Shown one piece after another: positions 25,767 to 34,866 of a stretch of DNA of 64,000 bases (positions are counted from its first letter, which is position 1; every line of letters begins with the position of its first letter). This DNA is from Pseudomonas jinjuensis (GTDB lineage: Bacteria; Pseudomonadota; Gammaproteobacteria; Pseudomonadales; Pseudomonadaceae): contig NZ_FNIJ01000001.1 in NCBI RefSeq assembly GCF_900103845.1, positions 483,604 through 547,603 of the forward strand. Direction: 5' to 3'. The notes beneath the pieces are model-generated. The model worked only from the letters and a program-made list of their open reading frames with translations. It was not told where the DNA came from and did no database searches. The translations under genes were made by a program, and so were the position numbers.

Positions 25767-27113
25767 TTACAGGAAGATGAACTTGGCTACAAAGATTGCG
25801 CAAAGTGCATACAAGCTTGCGGTCACGTCCTTGTGCCTGCCGGTGAACACCTTCATCGCCACGTAGGTCACGAAGCCCATCGCGATGCCGTCGGCGACCG
25901 AGAAGGTCAGCGGCATCATGATCACCGTGACGATGGCCGGGATGGTCTCGGTGTGTTCCTTCCAGTCGATGTGGGCCATGCCGCCCATCATCAGCATGGC
26001 GACGTAGATCAGCGCGCCGGCGGTGGCGTAGGCGGGGATCATGCCGGCCAGCGGGGCGAAGAACATCGCGGCGATGAACAGCAGGCCGACCACTACCGCG
26101 GTCAGGCCGGTGCGGCCGCCGGCGGCAACGCCCGCGGCGCTTTCCACGTAGCTGGTCACCGGCGGCACGCCGAGCACCGCACCGAAGGCGCTGGAGGTGC
26201 TGTCGGCCTTCATCGCCTTGGACAGGTTCTCGATGCGGCCGTCCTCGCGCACCAGGTGCGCGCGCTGGGCCACGCCCATCAGGGTGCCGGCGGTGTCGAA
26301 CATGTGCACGAAGAGGAAGGCCAGGATCACGCTGATCATGGTCACGTTGAAGGCGCCGGCGATGTCCATCGCCATGAAGGTCGGCGCCAGGCTCGGCGGC
26401 ATGGAGAACACCCCGCCGAACTGGACGATGCCCAGGGCGACGCCGGCCAGGGTGACGGTGAGGATGCTGATCAGGATGCCGCCGAACACGCGGCGGTATT
26501 CCAGCACCGCGATCATCAGGAAGCAGATGGCGGCGAGCAGCGGGCCGGGGCTGGTGAGGTCGCCCAGGTGCACCAGGGTGGCGGGACTGGCGACCACGAT
26601 GCCGGCGGTCTTCAGGCCGATCAGCCCGAGGAACAGCCCGACCCCGGCGCCCATGGCGAAGCGCAGGCTCACCGGAATGCTGTTGAGCAGCCATTCGCGC
26701 ACCCGCGAGAAGGTCAGGATCATGAAGGCGATGCCGGAGATGAACACCGCGCCCAGCGCGATTTCCCAGCTGTAGTTCATGGTCTTGACCACGGTGTAGG
26801 TGAAGAAGGCGTTGAGGCCCATGCCCGGTGCAAGCCCCACCGGCCAGTTGGCGTACAGCCCCATGAGGAAGCAGCCCAGCGCCGCGGCCAGGCAGGTGGC
26901 GACGAAGGCGGCGCCGTGGTCGATGCCGGCGTCGGCCATGATGTTGGGGTTGACGAAGATGATGTAGGCCATGGTGATGAAGGTGGTCAGGCCGGCGGCC
27001 AGTTCCGTCTTCACCGTGGTGCCGTGCTGGCTGAGCTTGAACAGGCGTTCGAGCAGGCCGCCGGCGGCGGGTCGGGCTGAAGCTGAATAGATGGCTTGTT
27101 GTTCTTGTTCCAC
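25767..27113 (-). CDS. AzgA/NCS2-type purine (hypoxanthine/guanine/adenine) permease
   Basis: Proton-coupled nucleobase importer of 448 residues with about 12-14 membrane helices. The family motifs are GLTTFITMAYIIFVNPNIM near the N-terminus, LAPGMGLNAFFTYTVV, MFDTAGTLMGVAQRAHLV and VTSYVESAAGVAAGGRTGLT. The start is a GTG at 27113 with GAGGAG 8 bp upstream. The divergent GntR gene resembles the transporter/regulator pair next to the xanthine dehydrogenase genes in P. aeruginosa (PA1519/PA1520, from memory). That supports purine uptake under GntR control. Confidence 0.88.
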   Translation of the reverse strand: MEQEQQAIYSASARPAAGGLLERLFKLSQHGTTVKTELAAGLTTFITMAYIIFVNPNIMADAGIDHGAAFVATCLAAALGCFLMGLYANWPVGLAPGMGLNAFFTYTVVKTMNYSWEIALGAVFISGIAFMILTFSRVREWLLNSIPVSLRFAMGAGVGLFLGLIGLKTAGIVVASPATLVHLGDLTSPGPLLAAICFLMIAVLEYRRVFGGILISILTVTLAGVALGIVQFGGVFSMPPSLAPTFMAMDIAGAFNVTMISVILAFLFVHMFDTAGTLMGVAQRAHLVREDGRIENLSKAMKADSTSSAFGAVLGVPPVTSYVESAAGVAAGGRTGLTAVVVGLLFIAAMFFAPLAGMIPAYATAGALIYVAMLMMGGMAHIDWKEHTETIPAIVTVIMMPLTFSVADGIAMGFVTYVAMKVFTGRHKDVTASLYALCAIFVAKFIFL

Positions 27114-27245
27114 AGCGGGTACTCCTCAACGCTCTTGTTGTTGGTCCTCATCGACGGCTGGTTCACCTGGTCCCTGGCTCGTCGGGAGGCTGTGAGGGTG
27201 TGGTTTCTGACTTTTGAGTCAGGATGTCACGCCGCCGATTATGCA

Positions 27246-27257
27246 TTTGTATACAAA
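27246..27257. promoter_or_regulatory. Perfect palindrome TTTGTATACAAA, candidate GntR operator
   Basis: A 12-bp perfect palindrome in the permease-gntR divergent region that fits the TNGTNNNACNA pattern bound by FadR-type GntR regulators. It lies about 133 bp upstream of the permease start. Confidence 0.6.
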
Positions 27258-27405
27258 AAGATCAAATAATGTTTCGCACGTATTTCCTGGCTTCTTACAA
27301 AGGAAAACACAGGTAGCCCGTGCCGGATTGTTCAAAAATTGTTCAGCGACAGGGGCGAATTCCGTAACCTGGCATGGCACGGGACTGCTGCGCGGAGCTG
27401 GGTAC

Positions 27406-27418
27406 TTTGTGTACACTT
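27406..27418. promoter_or_regulatory. Second candidate GntR operator (TTTGTGTACACTT)
   Basis: Contains the palindrome GTGTACAC and resembles the site at 27246. It lies 75-87 bp before the gntR start, as expected for autoregulation. Confidence 0.5.
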
Positions 27419-27492
27419 GCCGGAACGCATGTGTGTGCCAGCATTTCGCCGCCGGAATGCCGGGGCCACGGATAGAACAGGGTTCGAAAGCG

Positions 27493-28269
27493 ATGACCGA
27501 CCAGTTGCAACAGATCAGGAAGCAGCCGCGCAATGGCAAGAGCCGCAGCGGCACGCAGGATGAGATCGTCTACGCGCACATCTTCGACGCCATCCTCGAA
27601 CAGCGCCTGGCGCCCGGCACCAAGCTGAGCGAGGAAGCGCTGGGGGAAATCTTCGGCGTCAGTCGCACCATCATCCGCCGCGCCCTGTCGCGCCTGGCCC
27701 ACGAACAGGTGGTCCTGCTGCGGCCGAACCGCGGCGCCGTGGTGGCCAGCCCGAGCATCGACGAAGCGCGGCAGATCCTCTTCGCCCGCCGCACCGTGGA
27801 GCGCGCCATCACCGAACTGGCGGTGGAAAACGCCAGTTCCGAGCCGATGGCCGAACTGCGCGAGATGGTCAAGGAAGAGGAAGCCAGCTTCGCCCGCGGC
27901 GACCGTGGTGCCGGTATCCGCCTGTCCGGGGAATTCCACCTGAAGCTCGCCGAGATGGCGAAGAACGCGCCGCTGGTGAGCTTCCAGCGCAGCCTGGTGT
28001 CGCAGACCTCGCTGATCATCGCCCAGTACGAAAGCGGCAGCCGCTCGCACTGCTCGTTCGACGAGCACAATGAAATCCTCGACGCCATCGAGAAGGGCGA
28101 CAAGGAAAAGGCCGTGACCCTGATGATGCACCACATGGCGCACATCGACGACAAGCTCAACCTCGAGATCGACGGCGCTTCCGGCGACCTGCACGCGGTG
28201 TTCTCGCACCTGCTGGCGAACAAGAAGAAGCCGCGCCGTTCGAAGGCGGATGCGGATTCGGCGGTTTGA
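27493..28269 (+). CDS. GntR/FCD-family transcriptional regulator of the purine permease
   Basis: 258-residue repressor-type protein. The N-terminal winged helix-turn-helix spans about residues 22-90 (LSEEALGEIFGVSRTIIRRA, NRGAVVASPSIDEARQI). The C-terminal FCD domain binds a ligand, with metal/ligand histidines in FHLKLAEM, FDEHNEILDAIEKGD and MMHHMAHID. A Lys/Arg-rich tail ends the protein. Divergent from the NCS2 permease, with two palindromic candidate operators between them, it probably controls purine uptake in response to a purine metabolite. A strong terminator follows. Confidence 0.87.
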   Translation: MTDQLQQIRKQPRNGKSRSGTQDEIVYAHIFDAILEQRLAPGTKLSEEALGEIFGVSRTIIRRALSRLAHEQVVLLRPNRGAVVASPSIDEARQILFARRTVERAITELAVENASSEPMAELREMVKEEEASFARGDRGAGIRLSGEFHLKLAEMAKNAPLVSFQRSLVSQTSLIIAQYESGSRSHCSFDEHNEILDAIEKGDKEKAVTLMMHHMAHIDDKLNLEIDGASGDLHAVFSHLLANKKKPRRSKADADSAV

Positions 28270-28288
28270 TCGGGTAGCTTCGGAATGC

Positions 28289-28324
28289 CAAAAGGCCCCG
28301 CTGCGAAGCGGGGCCTTTTGTTTG
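28289..28324 (+). terminator. Intrinsic terminator after gntR
   Basis: 14-bp perfect stem (CAAAAGGCCCCGCT and its complement, loop GCGA) followed by TTTG. Located 20 bp after the gntR stop. Confidence 0.92.
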
Positions 28325-28344
28325 TGGTTGTCCCGAATAGCCGG

Positions 28345-28577
28345 ATGCTGTTTATTGGATCCCCGCGTTCGCGAGGACGACGGTTGTGAGGCGAGGCTTC
28401 ATTCCTCTCCGTCTTTCCCGCGAACGCGGGAATCCAGAAAACAGCCCGTAGGGCGGGTGCAACCCGCCAATTCTCGTGGCGGCCAGGTGGCGGGTTTCAC
28501 CCGCCCTACGCTCTATATCCCACGGTTGCCGCTCTTGTAGGATGGGTGGAGCGCAGCGATACCCATCGATGAAACGC
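28345..28577. repeat. REP-type and other short dispersed repeats
   Basis: The 356-bp gap between two terminators holds palindromic repeats: a CCCGCGTTCGCGAGGA type near 28360, CCCGCGAACGCGGGAATCC near 28420, GTAGGGCGGGTGCAACCCGCC near 28448 with its inverted partner near 28490-28510, and TAGGATGGGTGGAGCGCAGC near 28537. No gene was seen here. Confidence 0.7.
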
Positions 28578-28608
28578 AAAAGGCCCCGCCAAATGGTGGG
28601 GCCTTTGC
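28577..28608 (-). terminator. Intrinsic terminator after the succinate-semialdehyde dehydrogenase gene
   Basis: On the minus strand AAAGGCCCC-ACC is followed by a loop and GG-GGGGCCTTTT, a stable stem ending in a T-run, 18-50 bp after the stop codon. Confidence 0.88.
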
Positions 28609-28625
28609 ATTTACACAGGAGCAAC

Positions 28626-30017
28626 TCAGCGGCGATCAACCCACACGGTCTGCGGGTTGAGGAACTCGCGCAGGCCGAAGTGGGACAGCTCGCGGCCGTA
28701 GCCGCTCTTCTTCACGCCGCCGATCGGTACGCGCGGGTCGGAGGCGGAGAAGCCGTTGATGAACACCGCGCCGCTGACGATGCGCCGGGCCAGGCGCCTG
28801 GCGTTGGCGACGTCGGCGCTCCACAGCGCGCCGGACAGGCCGAACTCGCTGTCGTTGGCCAGCTCGATGGCGTGCTCGGCGTCGCGGGCGACGATCAGCG
28901 AGGCTACCGGGCCGAAGATCTCCTGGCGGAACGAGGTCATTCCCGGCTTCACGTCAGCGAGAATGGTCGGCGCGTAGTAGTTGCCGGCGCCTTCCAGCTT
29001 GTGGCCGCCCAGCAGCAGGGTGGCGCCGTCGGCGATGCTGGCCCGGACCTGCTGGTCCAGTTCCTCGCGCAGGTCGGCGCGGGCCATCGGGCCGAGGAAG
29101 GTGGCGTCTTCCAGCGGGTCGCCGATCTGCAGCGCCTTGACCGCCTCGACGAAGCGTTCGGTGAAGGCCGCGGCGATGGATTCTTCCAGGATGATGCGCT
29201 TGGCGGCGATGCACACCTGGCCGCAGTTGCCGAAGCGGCTGGCGACGGCGGCTTTCACCGCGGCGTCGATGTCGGCATCGGCCAGCACGATGAAGGCGTC
29301 CGAACCGCCCAGCTCCAGCACGCACTTCTTCAGCGCGGCGCCGGCCTGGGAGGCGATCGCGGCGCCCGCGCCGACGCTGCCGGTGACGGCGATGGAGGCG
29401 ATGCGGTCATCGGCGATGGCCCTGGAAACCAGCGGCGGCTCGACGTTCAGCACCTCGAACACGCCTTCCGGCAGACCGGCGTCACGCCAGGCCTGCTGCA
29501 GCTGGTAGGCGCAGCCCATGACGTTCGGCGCGTGCTTGAGCACGTAGGTGTTGCCGCCGAGGATGATCGCCACCGCGCCGCGCATCACCTGCCAGGTCGG
29601 GAAGTTCCACGGCATCACCGCCAGCACCGGGCCGAGCGGCAGGTAGGAGACGTACGCCTTGTCGCCCTCGATGCTGGTCGGCTCGTCCTGCAGCATGGCC
29701 GGGCCGTGCTCGGCGTACCACTCGCAGAGGTTCGCGCACTTGTTGATCTCGCCGCGCGCCTGGCTGACCGGCATGCCCATCTCGCGGGCTTCCATGCGGG
29801 CCATGGCTTCGACGTTGGCGCGCATGACGGTCGCCATCCTGCGCAGGATTTCCACCCGCGCCTCGACCGGCGTGTCGCGCCACTGGCGGAAGGCGTTGTC
29901 GGTGGACTGCAGCACGGTTTCGAGGTCGTCGGCCGACTGGAACGGGTAGCGGGCCAGTTCCTCGCCGGTGGCGGGGCTGCGGGAGATGGCGGCGGGGAGG
30001 GCGGCGATCTGGTTCAT
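28626..30017 (-). CDS. sad: NAD(P)-dependent succinate-semialdehyde dehydrogenase (Sad/YneI type)
   Basis: Aldehyde dehydrogenase of 463 residues, the shorter Sad/YneI class that oxidises succinate semialdehyde to succinate in GABA and related amine catabolism. Motifs: MPWNFPTWQVMRGAV (cofactor loop), VTGSVGAGAAIASQAG, catalytic Glu in LELGGSDAFIV, catalytic Cys in GNCGQVCIAAKR, and C-terminal PIGGVKKSGYGRELSHFG. A divergent LysR gene matches the E. coli yneI/yneJ (sad/ptrR) layout. Substrate choice is inferred from subfamily resemblance. Confidence 0.87.
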   Translation of the reverse strand: MNQIAALPAAISRSPATGEELARYPFQSADDLETVLQSTDNAFRQWRDTPVEARVEILRRMATVMRANVEAMARMEAREMGMPVSQARGEINKCANLCEWYAEHGPAMLQDEPTSIEGDKAYVSYLPLGPVLAVMPWNFPTWQVMRGAVAIILGGNTYVLKHAPNVMGCAYQLQQAWRDAGLPEGVFEVLNVEPPLVSRAIADDRIASIAVTGSVGAGAAIASQAGAALKKCVLELGGSDAFIVLADADIDAAVKAAVASRFGNCGQVCIAAKRIILEESIAAAFTERFVEAVKALQIGDPLEDATFLGPMARADLREELDQQVRASIADGATLLLGGHKLEGAGNYYAPTILADVKPGMTSFRQEIFGPVASLIVARDAEHAIELANDSEFGLSGALWSADVANARRLARRIVSGAVFINGFSASDPRVPIGGVKKSGYGRELSHFGLREFLNPQTVWVDRR

Positions 30018-30145
30018 GAAGTTCCTCGCGGGACGCAGGTGGTGTTGTTGTCGTTGAGCAAAAATTAATCTGTGCGATAGTTCATGTAAAATGAATAATC
30101 AAGAAAGACTCTTTCTTTGAGAGAGAATGCTCCTGGAGAAACAAC

Positions 30146-31018
30146 GTGGACCTGACCCAACTGGAAATCTTCCGCGCCGTCGCCCAGAGCGGCAGCATCA
30201 CCGCCGCCGCCGGGCTGATGCACCGCGTGCCGTCGAACCTGACCACGCGCATCAAGCAGCTGGAGGCGGAACTGGGCACCGAGCTGTTCATCCGCGAGAA
30301 ACTGCGCCTGCGCCTGTCCGCCACCGGGCGCAGCTTCCTCGACTACGCCGAGCGCATCCTCGCCCTGGTGGACGAGGCGCGGCAGGTCGCCAGCGGCGCC
30401 GAGCCGCACGGCAGCTTCTCCCTCGGCTCGCTGGAAAGCACAGCGGCGGTGCGCATCCCGGCGCTGCTGGCGCTGTACCACCAGCGCTATCCCAAGGTGC
30501 AGCTGGACCTATCGACCGGCCCGTCCGGGGAGATGATCGATGGCGTGCTGTCCGGACGCTTCAGCGCGGCCTTCTCCGACGGCCCGGCTAACCACCCGCA
30601 ACTGGAGGGGCGCCCGGTGTTCCAGGAAGAGCTGGTGCTGATGAGCACGGTCGCGCACGTGCCGGTGCGCGATGCGCGGGACGTGGCGGGGGAGACGGTG
30701 TTCGCCTTCCGCGATACCTGCTCGTACCGGCGGCGCATGGAGAACTGGTTCGCCGACCAGCGCGTGGTGCCGGGCAAGATCATCGAGATGGAGTCCTACC
30801 ACGGCATGCTCGCCTGCATCGCGGCGGGCGGCGGGGTGGCGATGATTCCGCGGAAGATGTTCGAGACCCTGGCCGGCGGCGCCAACGTGGCGATCCATAC
30901 GCTGGAGCCGGAGCACGCCAACGTCACCACCTGGCTGTTCTGGCGGCGCGGCACCGAGATGCCGGCGCTGCGCGCGCTGAACGAGTTGCTCGACGAACGG
31001 TACGGCGCCACGGCCTGA
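30146..31018 (+). CDS. LysR-family regulator, probable controller of sad (YneJ/PtrR-like)
   Basis: 290-residue LysR protein: helix-turn-helix at residues 1-60 (LEIFRAVAQSGSITAAAGLM, RVPSNLTTRIKQLEAELGTE) and a PBP2-like effector domain. The GTG start at 30146 is preceded by CTGGAGA. Divergent from the sad gene across 128 bp, which is the usual arrangement for a LysR activator and its target. It matches the YneJ/PtrR position in enterobacteria. Confidence 0.86.
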   Translation: MDLTQLEIFRAVAQSGSITAAAGLMHRVPSNLTTRIKQLEAELGTELFIREKLRLRLSATGRSFLDYAERILALVDEARQVASGAEPHGSFSLGSLESTAAVRIPALLALYHQRYPKVQLDLSTGPSGEMIDGVLSGRFSAAFSDGPANHPQLEGRPVFQEELVLMSTVAHVPVRDARDVAGETVFAFRDTCSYRRRMENWFADQRVVPGKIIEMESYHGMLACIAAGGGVAMIPRKMFETLAGGANVAIHTLEPEHANVTTWLFWRRGTEMPALRALNELLDERYGATA

Positions 31019-31036
31019 GCCGCGGCGCCGGGCTCG

Positions 31037-32341
31037 TCACCGCGCCGGCAGCACCTTGCCGCGGCACTCGCCGAAGCCGATCGACACCTCGCCATCACCC
31101 TTGCAGCGGGCGCGCAGGATGATCTCGTCGCCGTCCTCGAGGAAGGTGCGCTGCTCGCCGCCGGGCAGCTCGATCGGCTGCTGGCCGCCGCCGGTCAGTT
31201 CCATCAGGCTGCCGGCGGCTTCGCGCTGTTCGCCGGAGAGGGTGCCGGAGCCGAACAGGTCGCCCGGCTGCAGGCGGCAGCCGTTCACCGTGTGGTGCGC
31301 GACCATCTGCGCCACCGTCCAGTACATGTTCAGCGTGTTGCTCAGGGCGATGCGCTGCGCCGGCAGCTTCTGCTCGCGCATGCGCTCGGTGAGCAGCAGC
31401 ACTTCCAGCTCGATGTCCAGCGCGCCCTGGGCCTGGTCGACGTCGTCGAGCAGGTAGGGCAGCGGCTGCGGGTCCTCCTCGGGGCGCAGTGGCTGGGCCT
31501 TGCGGAAGGGTTCCAGGGCCTCGGCGGTGACCACCCAGGGCGAGATGGTGGTGGCGAAGCTCTTCGACAGGAACGGCCCCAGCGGCTGGTATTCCCAGGC
31601 CTGGATGTCCCGCGCGGACCAGTCGTTGAGCAGGCAGAAACCGGCGATGTGGGATTCCGCCTCGCCGATCGGGATCGAGCGGCCCTGTTCGTTGCCGCGG
31701 CCGATCCAGATGCCCAGCTCCAGTTCCAGGTCGAGCCGCTTGCTCGGGCCGAAGGCCGGCACGCTGGTGCCCGGCGGCAGGGTCTGGCCGTTGGGGCGGA
31801 CCACGTCGGTGCCGGACGGCACGATGGTCGAGGCGCGGCCGTGATAGCCGATCGGCACGTACTTGTAGTTCGGCAGCAGCGGGTTGTCCGGGCGGAACAG
31901 CTTGCCGATGTTCCGCGCGTGGTGGATGCCGACGTAGAAGTCGGTGTAGTCGCCGATGTGCGCCGGCAGGTGCATGCGGCAGGCCAGCTGCGGTTTCAGC
32001 AGCGCCGCGCCGAGGTTTTCCAGGCGCTTGTGCTCGGGGCTGTCGCTGGCCAGCAGCTCCAGCAGGCGCGCGCGCAGCGCCCGGCGCGGGCCGGCGCCGA
32101 GGGCGAAGAAGGCGTTCAGGCTGTCGCCGCTGGCCGCCCGCGCGGCTTCGCCGGCGGAACCGTGGAACAGTCCGGAATCGCTGGCGACCTTGAGGTCGAA
32201 GATGTAGTCGCCGATGGCGACGCCGCCGCGCGGAGTGTCGCCCGGCGGGCTGAAGATGCCCAGCGGCAGGTTCTGCAACGGGAAGTCCGGGTGGCCGTCG
32301 GCCGATTCGACCCAGCTGGTGCGAGGGGTTTCGGTTGTCAT
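31037..32341 (-). CDS. fahA: Fumarylacetoacetase
   Basis: Hydrolyses fumarylacetoacetate to fumarate and acetoacetate, the last step of tyrosine/homogentisate degradation. The 434 residues are the usual full length for the enzyme, with an N-terminal SH3-like domain. The catalytic FAH domain includes YTDFYVGIHHARNIGKLFRP (His general base and metal ligand region), LDLELELGIWIGRGNEQGR and NDWSARDIQAWEYQPLGPFL. It follows hmgA by 4 bp, so the two are an operon. The maleylacetoacetate isomerase gene (maiA), which usually follows, is absent here. Confidence 0.95.
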   Translation of the reverse strand: MTTETPRTSWVESADGHPDFPLQNLPLGIFSPPGDTPRGGVAIGDYIFDLKVASDSGLFHGSAGEAARAASGDSLNAFFALGAGPRRALRARLLELLASDSPEHKRLENLGAALLKPQLACRMHLPAHIGDYTDFYVGIHHARNIGKLFRPDNPLLPNYKYVPIGYHGRASTIVPSGTDVVRPNGQTLPPGTSVPAFGPSKRLDLELELGIWIGRGNEQGRSIPIGEAESHIAGFCLLNDWSARDIQAWEYQPLGPFLSKSFATTISPWVVTAEALEPFRKAQPLRPEEDPQPLPYLLDDVDQAQGALDIELEVLLLTERMREQKLPAQRIALSNTLNMYWTVAQMVAHHTVNGCRLQPGDLFGSGTLSGEQREAAGSLMELTGGGQQPIELPGGEQRTFLEDGDEIILRARCKGDGEVSIGFGECRGKVLPAR

Positions 32342-32345
32342 TGGG

Positions 32346-33632
32346 TCATTTCCCTTGTCTGTCGAAAGTCTTTTCCATGCCCGCCCAACAGCTATCGTAG
32401 TCGTTCTGCAGCTGCGGGCAGTCGAGGGCCTGGCGGGTCGGACGGAGGACGCTGCCGGTCTCGAACATGAAGGCCATGGTGTTATCGATCCTGTGCGGTT
32501 TCAAATCCGCGGCGATGGCCTGGCGGGTCGTCGCGTTGTCCGGGCCGTGGGCGCTCATGCAGTTGTGCAGCGAGGCGCCGCCGGGCAGGAAGCCCTCGGC
32601 CTTGGCGTCGTAGGCGCCCTGGATCAGGCCCATGAACTCGTTCATCAGGTTGCGGTGGAACCACGGCGGACGGAAGGTGTTCTCCGCCACCATCCAGCGC
32701 GGCGGGAAGATCACGAAGTCGACGTTGGCCATGCCGTGGGTGTCGCTGGGCGAGGTCAGCACGGTGAAGATCGACGGGTCCGGATGATCGTGGCTGACCG
32801 TGCCGATGGTGTTGAAGCGGCGCAGGTCGTACTTGTAGGGCACGTTGTTGCCGTGCCAGGCGACCACGTCCAGCGGCGAATGGTCGAGGGTGGTGGCCCA
32901 GAGTTCGCCGAGGAATTTCTGTACCAGGTGCACCGGCGCGTCGACGTCCTCGAAATGCGCCACCGGGGCGAGGAAGTCGCGCGGGTTGGCCAGGCCGTTG
33001 CTGCCGATCGGGCCGAGGTCGGGCAGGCGCAGGGCGGCGCCGTGGTTCTCGCAGACGTAGCCGCGCGCGGAGGAATCCAGCAGCTCCACGCGGAAACGCA
33101 TGCCACGCGGCAGCACGGCGATCTCCAGCGGTTCGACCTGCAGCACGCCGAGTTCGGTGACCAGGCGCAGGCGGCCGGATTCCGGGACGATCAGCAGCTC
33201 GCCGTCGGCATCGAAGAACACCCGCTGCATCGAGGCGTTGGCGCGGTAGGTGTAGATGCTGACGCCGCTGGCCGCGTCCGCCGCCGCGGTGGCCGCCAGG
33301 CAGAGCAGGCCGTCGATGAAGTCGGTATCCTCCGCCGGCGGCTCGAAGGGGCTCCAGCGCAGGCGGTTGGGGGTGACCGGGCCGAGGCCGCCACCGCCGA
33401 TCTGCCGCTGCAGGCGCTGGTAGCGCGGATGCGCGGCGGACGGGCGGATGCGGTACATCCAGGTCCGCCGCGACTCGCTGCGCGGCACGGTGAAGGCGGT
33501 GCCGGAGAGCAGTTCGGTATATAGCCCGTAGGGCACCTGCTGCGGTGAGTTCTGCCCGACCGGCAGGGCGCCGGGCAGGGCTTCGCTGCTGAATTCGTTG
33601 CCGAAGCCGGACAGGTAGGCAAGGTCGTTCAT
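32346..33632 (-). CDS. hmgA: Homogentisate 1,2-dioxygenase
   Basis: Fe(II) ring-cleaving dioxygenase converting homogentisate to maleylacetoacetate, 428 residues. The cupin-like iron-binding region is recognised by [29 protein letters not shown] and [14 protein letters not shown], which carry the His/Glu/His ligands. First gene of the operon, driven from a region with a 17-bp palindrome and divergent from hmgR. Confidence 0.96.
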   Translation of the reverse strand: MNDLAYLSGFGNEFSSEALPGALPVGQNSPQQVPYGLYTELLSGTAFTVPRSESRRTWMYRIRPSAAHPRYQRLQRQIGGGGLGPVTPNRLRWSPFEPPAEDTDFIDGLLCLAATAAADAASGVSIYTYRANASMQRVFFDADGELLIVPESGRLRLVTELGVLQVEPLEIAVLPRGMRFRVELLDSSARGYVCENHGAALRLPDLGPIGSNGLANPRDFLAPVAHFEDVDAPVHLVQKFLGELWATTLDHSPLDVVAWHGNNVPYKYDLRRFNTIGTVSHDHPDPSIFTVLTSPSDTHGMANVDFVIFPPRWMVAENTFRPPWFHRNLMNEFMGLIQGAYDAKAEGFLPGGASLHNCMSAHGPDNATTRQAIAADLKPHRIDNTMAFMFETGSVLRPTRQALDCPQLQNDYDSCWAGMEKTFDRQGK

Positions 33633-33650
33633 GGGTGGTCTCGCTTTTTA

Positions 33651-33667
33651 TCGTAATCGAGTTACGA
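33651..33667. promoter_or_regulatory. 17-bp palindrome TCGTAA-N5-TTACGA, HmgR operator
   Basis: A perfect inverted repeat between hmgA and hmgR, 19 bp before the hmgA start. HmgR of P. putida was reported to protect a 17-bp palindrome in the same intergenic region. A further partial copy (ACGTAATTAC) follows at 33671. Confidence 0.8.
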
Positions 33668-33716
33668 TTAACGTAATTACTATGAAGCGATGCGTCAAGA
33701 TTCAGGGTAGGGGACG

Positions 33717-34475
33717 ATGGCAAGGGAAAAGTCGAAAGCGACGAACGAGCAGGAAGAATCCGCCTCCGGGCGGGGCAACAAGGTGCAGTCGGCGGAAGTC
33801 GGCACCGAGATTCTCAAGGGCCTCGCCGCCCTGGCGCCGAGCACCTCGCTGAAGGGGCTGGCCGAACACCTGGGCATGCCGCCGGCCAAGGTCCACCGCT
33901 ACCTGCAGGCGCTGCTCGCCAGCGGCTTCGCCGAGCAGGACCCGGCGACCAACCACTACGGGTTGGGGCGCGAGGCGCTGTACGTCGGCCTGGCGGCGAT
34001 CCGCCGGCTGGACGTGGTGAAGATCGCCACGCCGTACCTCGCCGAACTGCGCGACGCGCTGGAGCAGACCTGCTTCCTGGCGATATGGGGCAGCCACGGG
34101 CCGACCGTGGTGCAGGTGGAACCGGCGCGCGGCATGGTCACCCTGGTGACCCAGGTCGGCTCGGTGCTGCCGCTGCACGGCTCGTCCACCGGGCTGGTGT
34201 TCGCCGCCTTCCGTGACGATGGCGGGGAGCTGGACGAGGTGCTGGAGCAGATCCGCCGCGACGGCATCCACTCCATCCACGGGCTGCTGATGCCGGGGGT
34301 TAACGCGCTGTCGGCGCCGCTGTTCTCCGTCGGCCGGCAGATCGCCGGGGTGATCACGGTGGTTGGTTCCGCGGCGGGGTTCGATGCCGATATCGACGGC
34401 GAGGCGGCGCGGCGGCTTCGCGAGGTGGCTGGAGCGATCAGCGCAAGGATGGGTGGGCTGGCCGTCGGCGGATAA
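33717..34475 (+). CDS. hmgR: IclR-family repressor HmgR
   Basis: 252-residue IclR regulator: N-terminal winged helix-turn-helix (LKGLAALAPSTSLKGLAEHL, PPAKVHRYLQALLASGFAEQ) and a GAF-like effector domain (GLVFAAF, GLLMPGVNALSAPLFS). In P. putida HmgR represses the hmg genes and is released by homogentisate. Divergent from hmgA across an 84-bp region with a matching palindrome. Confidence 0.92.
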   Translation: MAREKSKATNEQEESASGRGNKVQSAEVGTEILKGLAALAPSTSLKGLAEHLGMPPAKVHRYLQALLASGFAEQDPATNHYGLGREALYVGLAAIRRLDVVKIATPYLAELRDALEQTCFLAIWGSHGPTVVQVEPARGMVTLVTQVGSVLPLHGSSTGLVFAAFRDDGGELDEVLEQIRRDGIHSIHGLLMPGVNALSAPLFSVGRQIAGVITVVGSAAGFDADIDGEAARRLREVAGAISARMGGLAVGG

Positions 34476-34480
34476 CGTCC

Positions 34481-34866
34481 GGCGACGTTGTAGGAGCAAC
34501 TGTCTCGGTATCGTCGGGGGAATCTGTTCGCGAGCAGGCCATGCCCGCGAAACCCGGCGGCGCCGATATGTCGCGGGCATGGCCCGCTTACACGGTATCG
34601 CTGGAATGTCCGGGTAGGGCGCATAACGCGCCAGCGTTATCCGCCATCCCATCGGCGTGGCCTTATCGGCGGATGAAGCGTTCCGCTTCATGCGCCCTAC
34701 ACCAGCGATTGGCCATGGCGCGAAGACAGTTGCTCCTACACAGAGTCGCGCCGCCCCTGAAGCACGCACAGAACCTGTAGGAGCCAGCTTGCTGGCGATT
34801 GCCGTGTTCTCCTTCCACGCCGACGTTGAGGGAAAACCCGGATCGCCAGCAAGCTGGCTCCTACAG
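34481..34866. repeat. REP-element cluster, including a 25-bp inverted pair that runs into dhcR
   Basis: No gene lies in the 385-bp gap after hmgR. It holds GTAGGAGCAACTGTC (near 34489 and inverted near 34725), GGGCATGGCCCGCTTAC near 34573, a GCGCATAACGCGCCAGCG type near 34619, and two inverted copies of CTGTAGGAGCCAGCTTGCTG at 34776-34800 and 34842-34866 that could form a 25-bp stem. The right arm contains the stop codon of dhcR. Confidence 0.8.
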
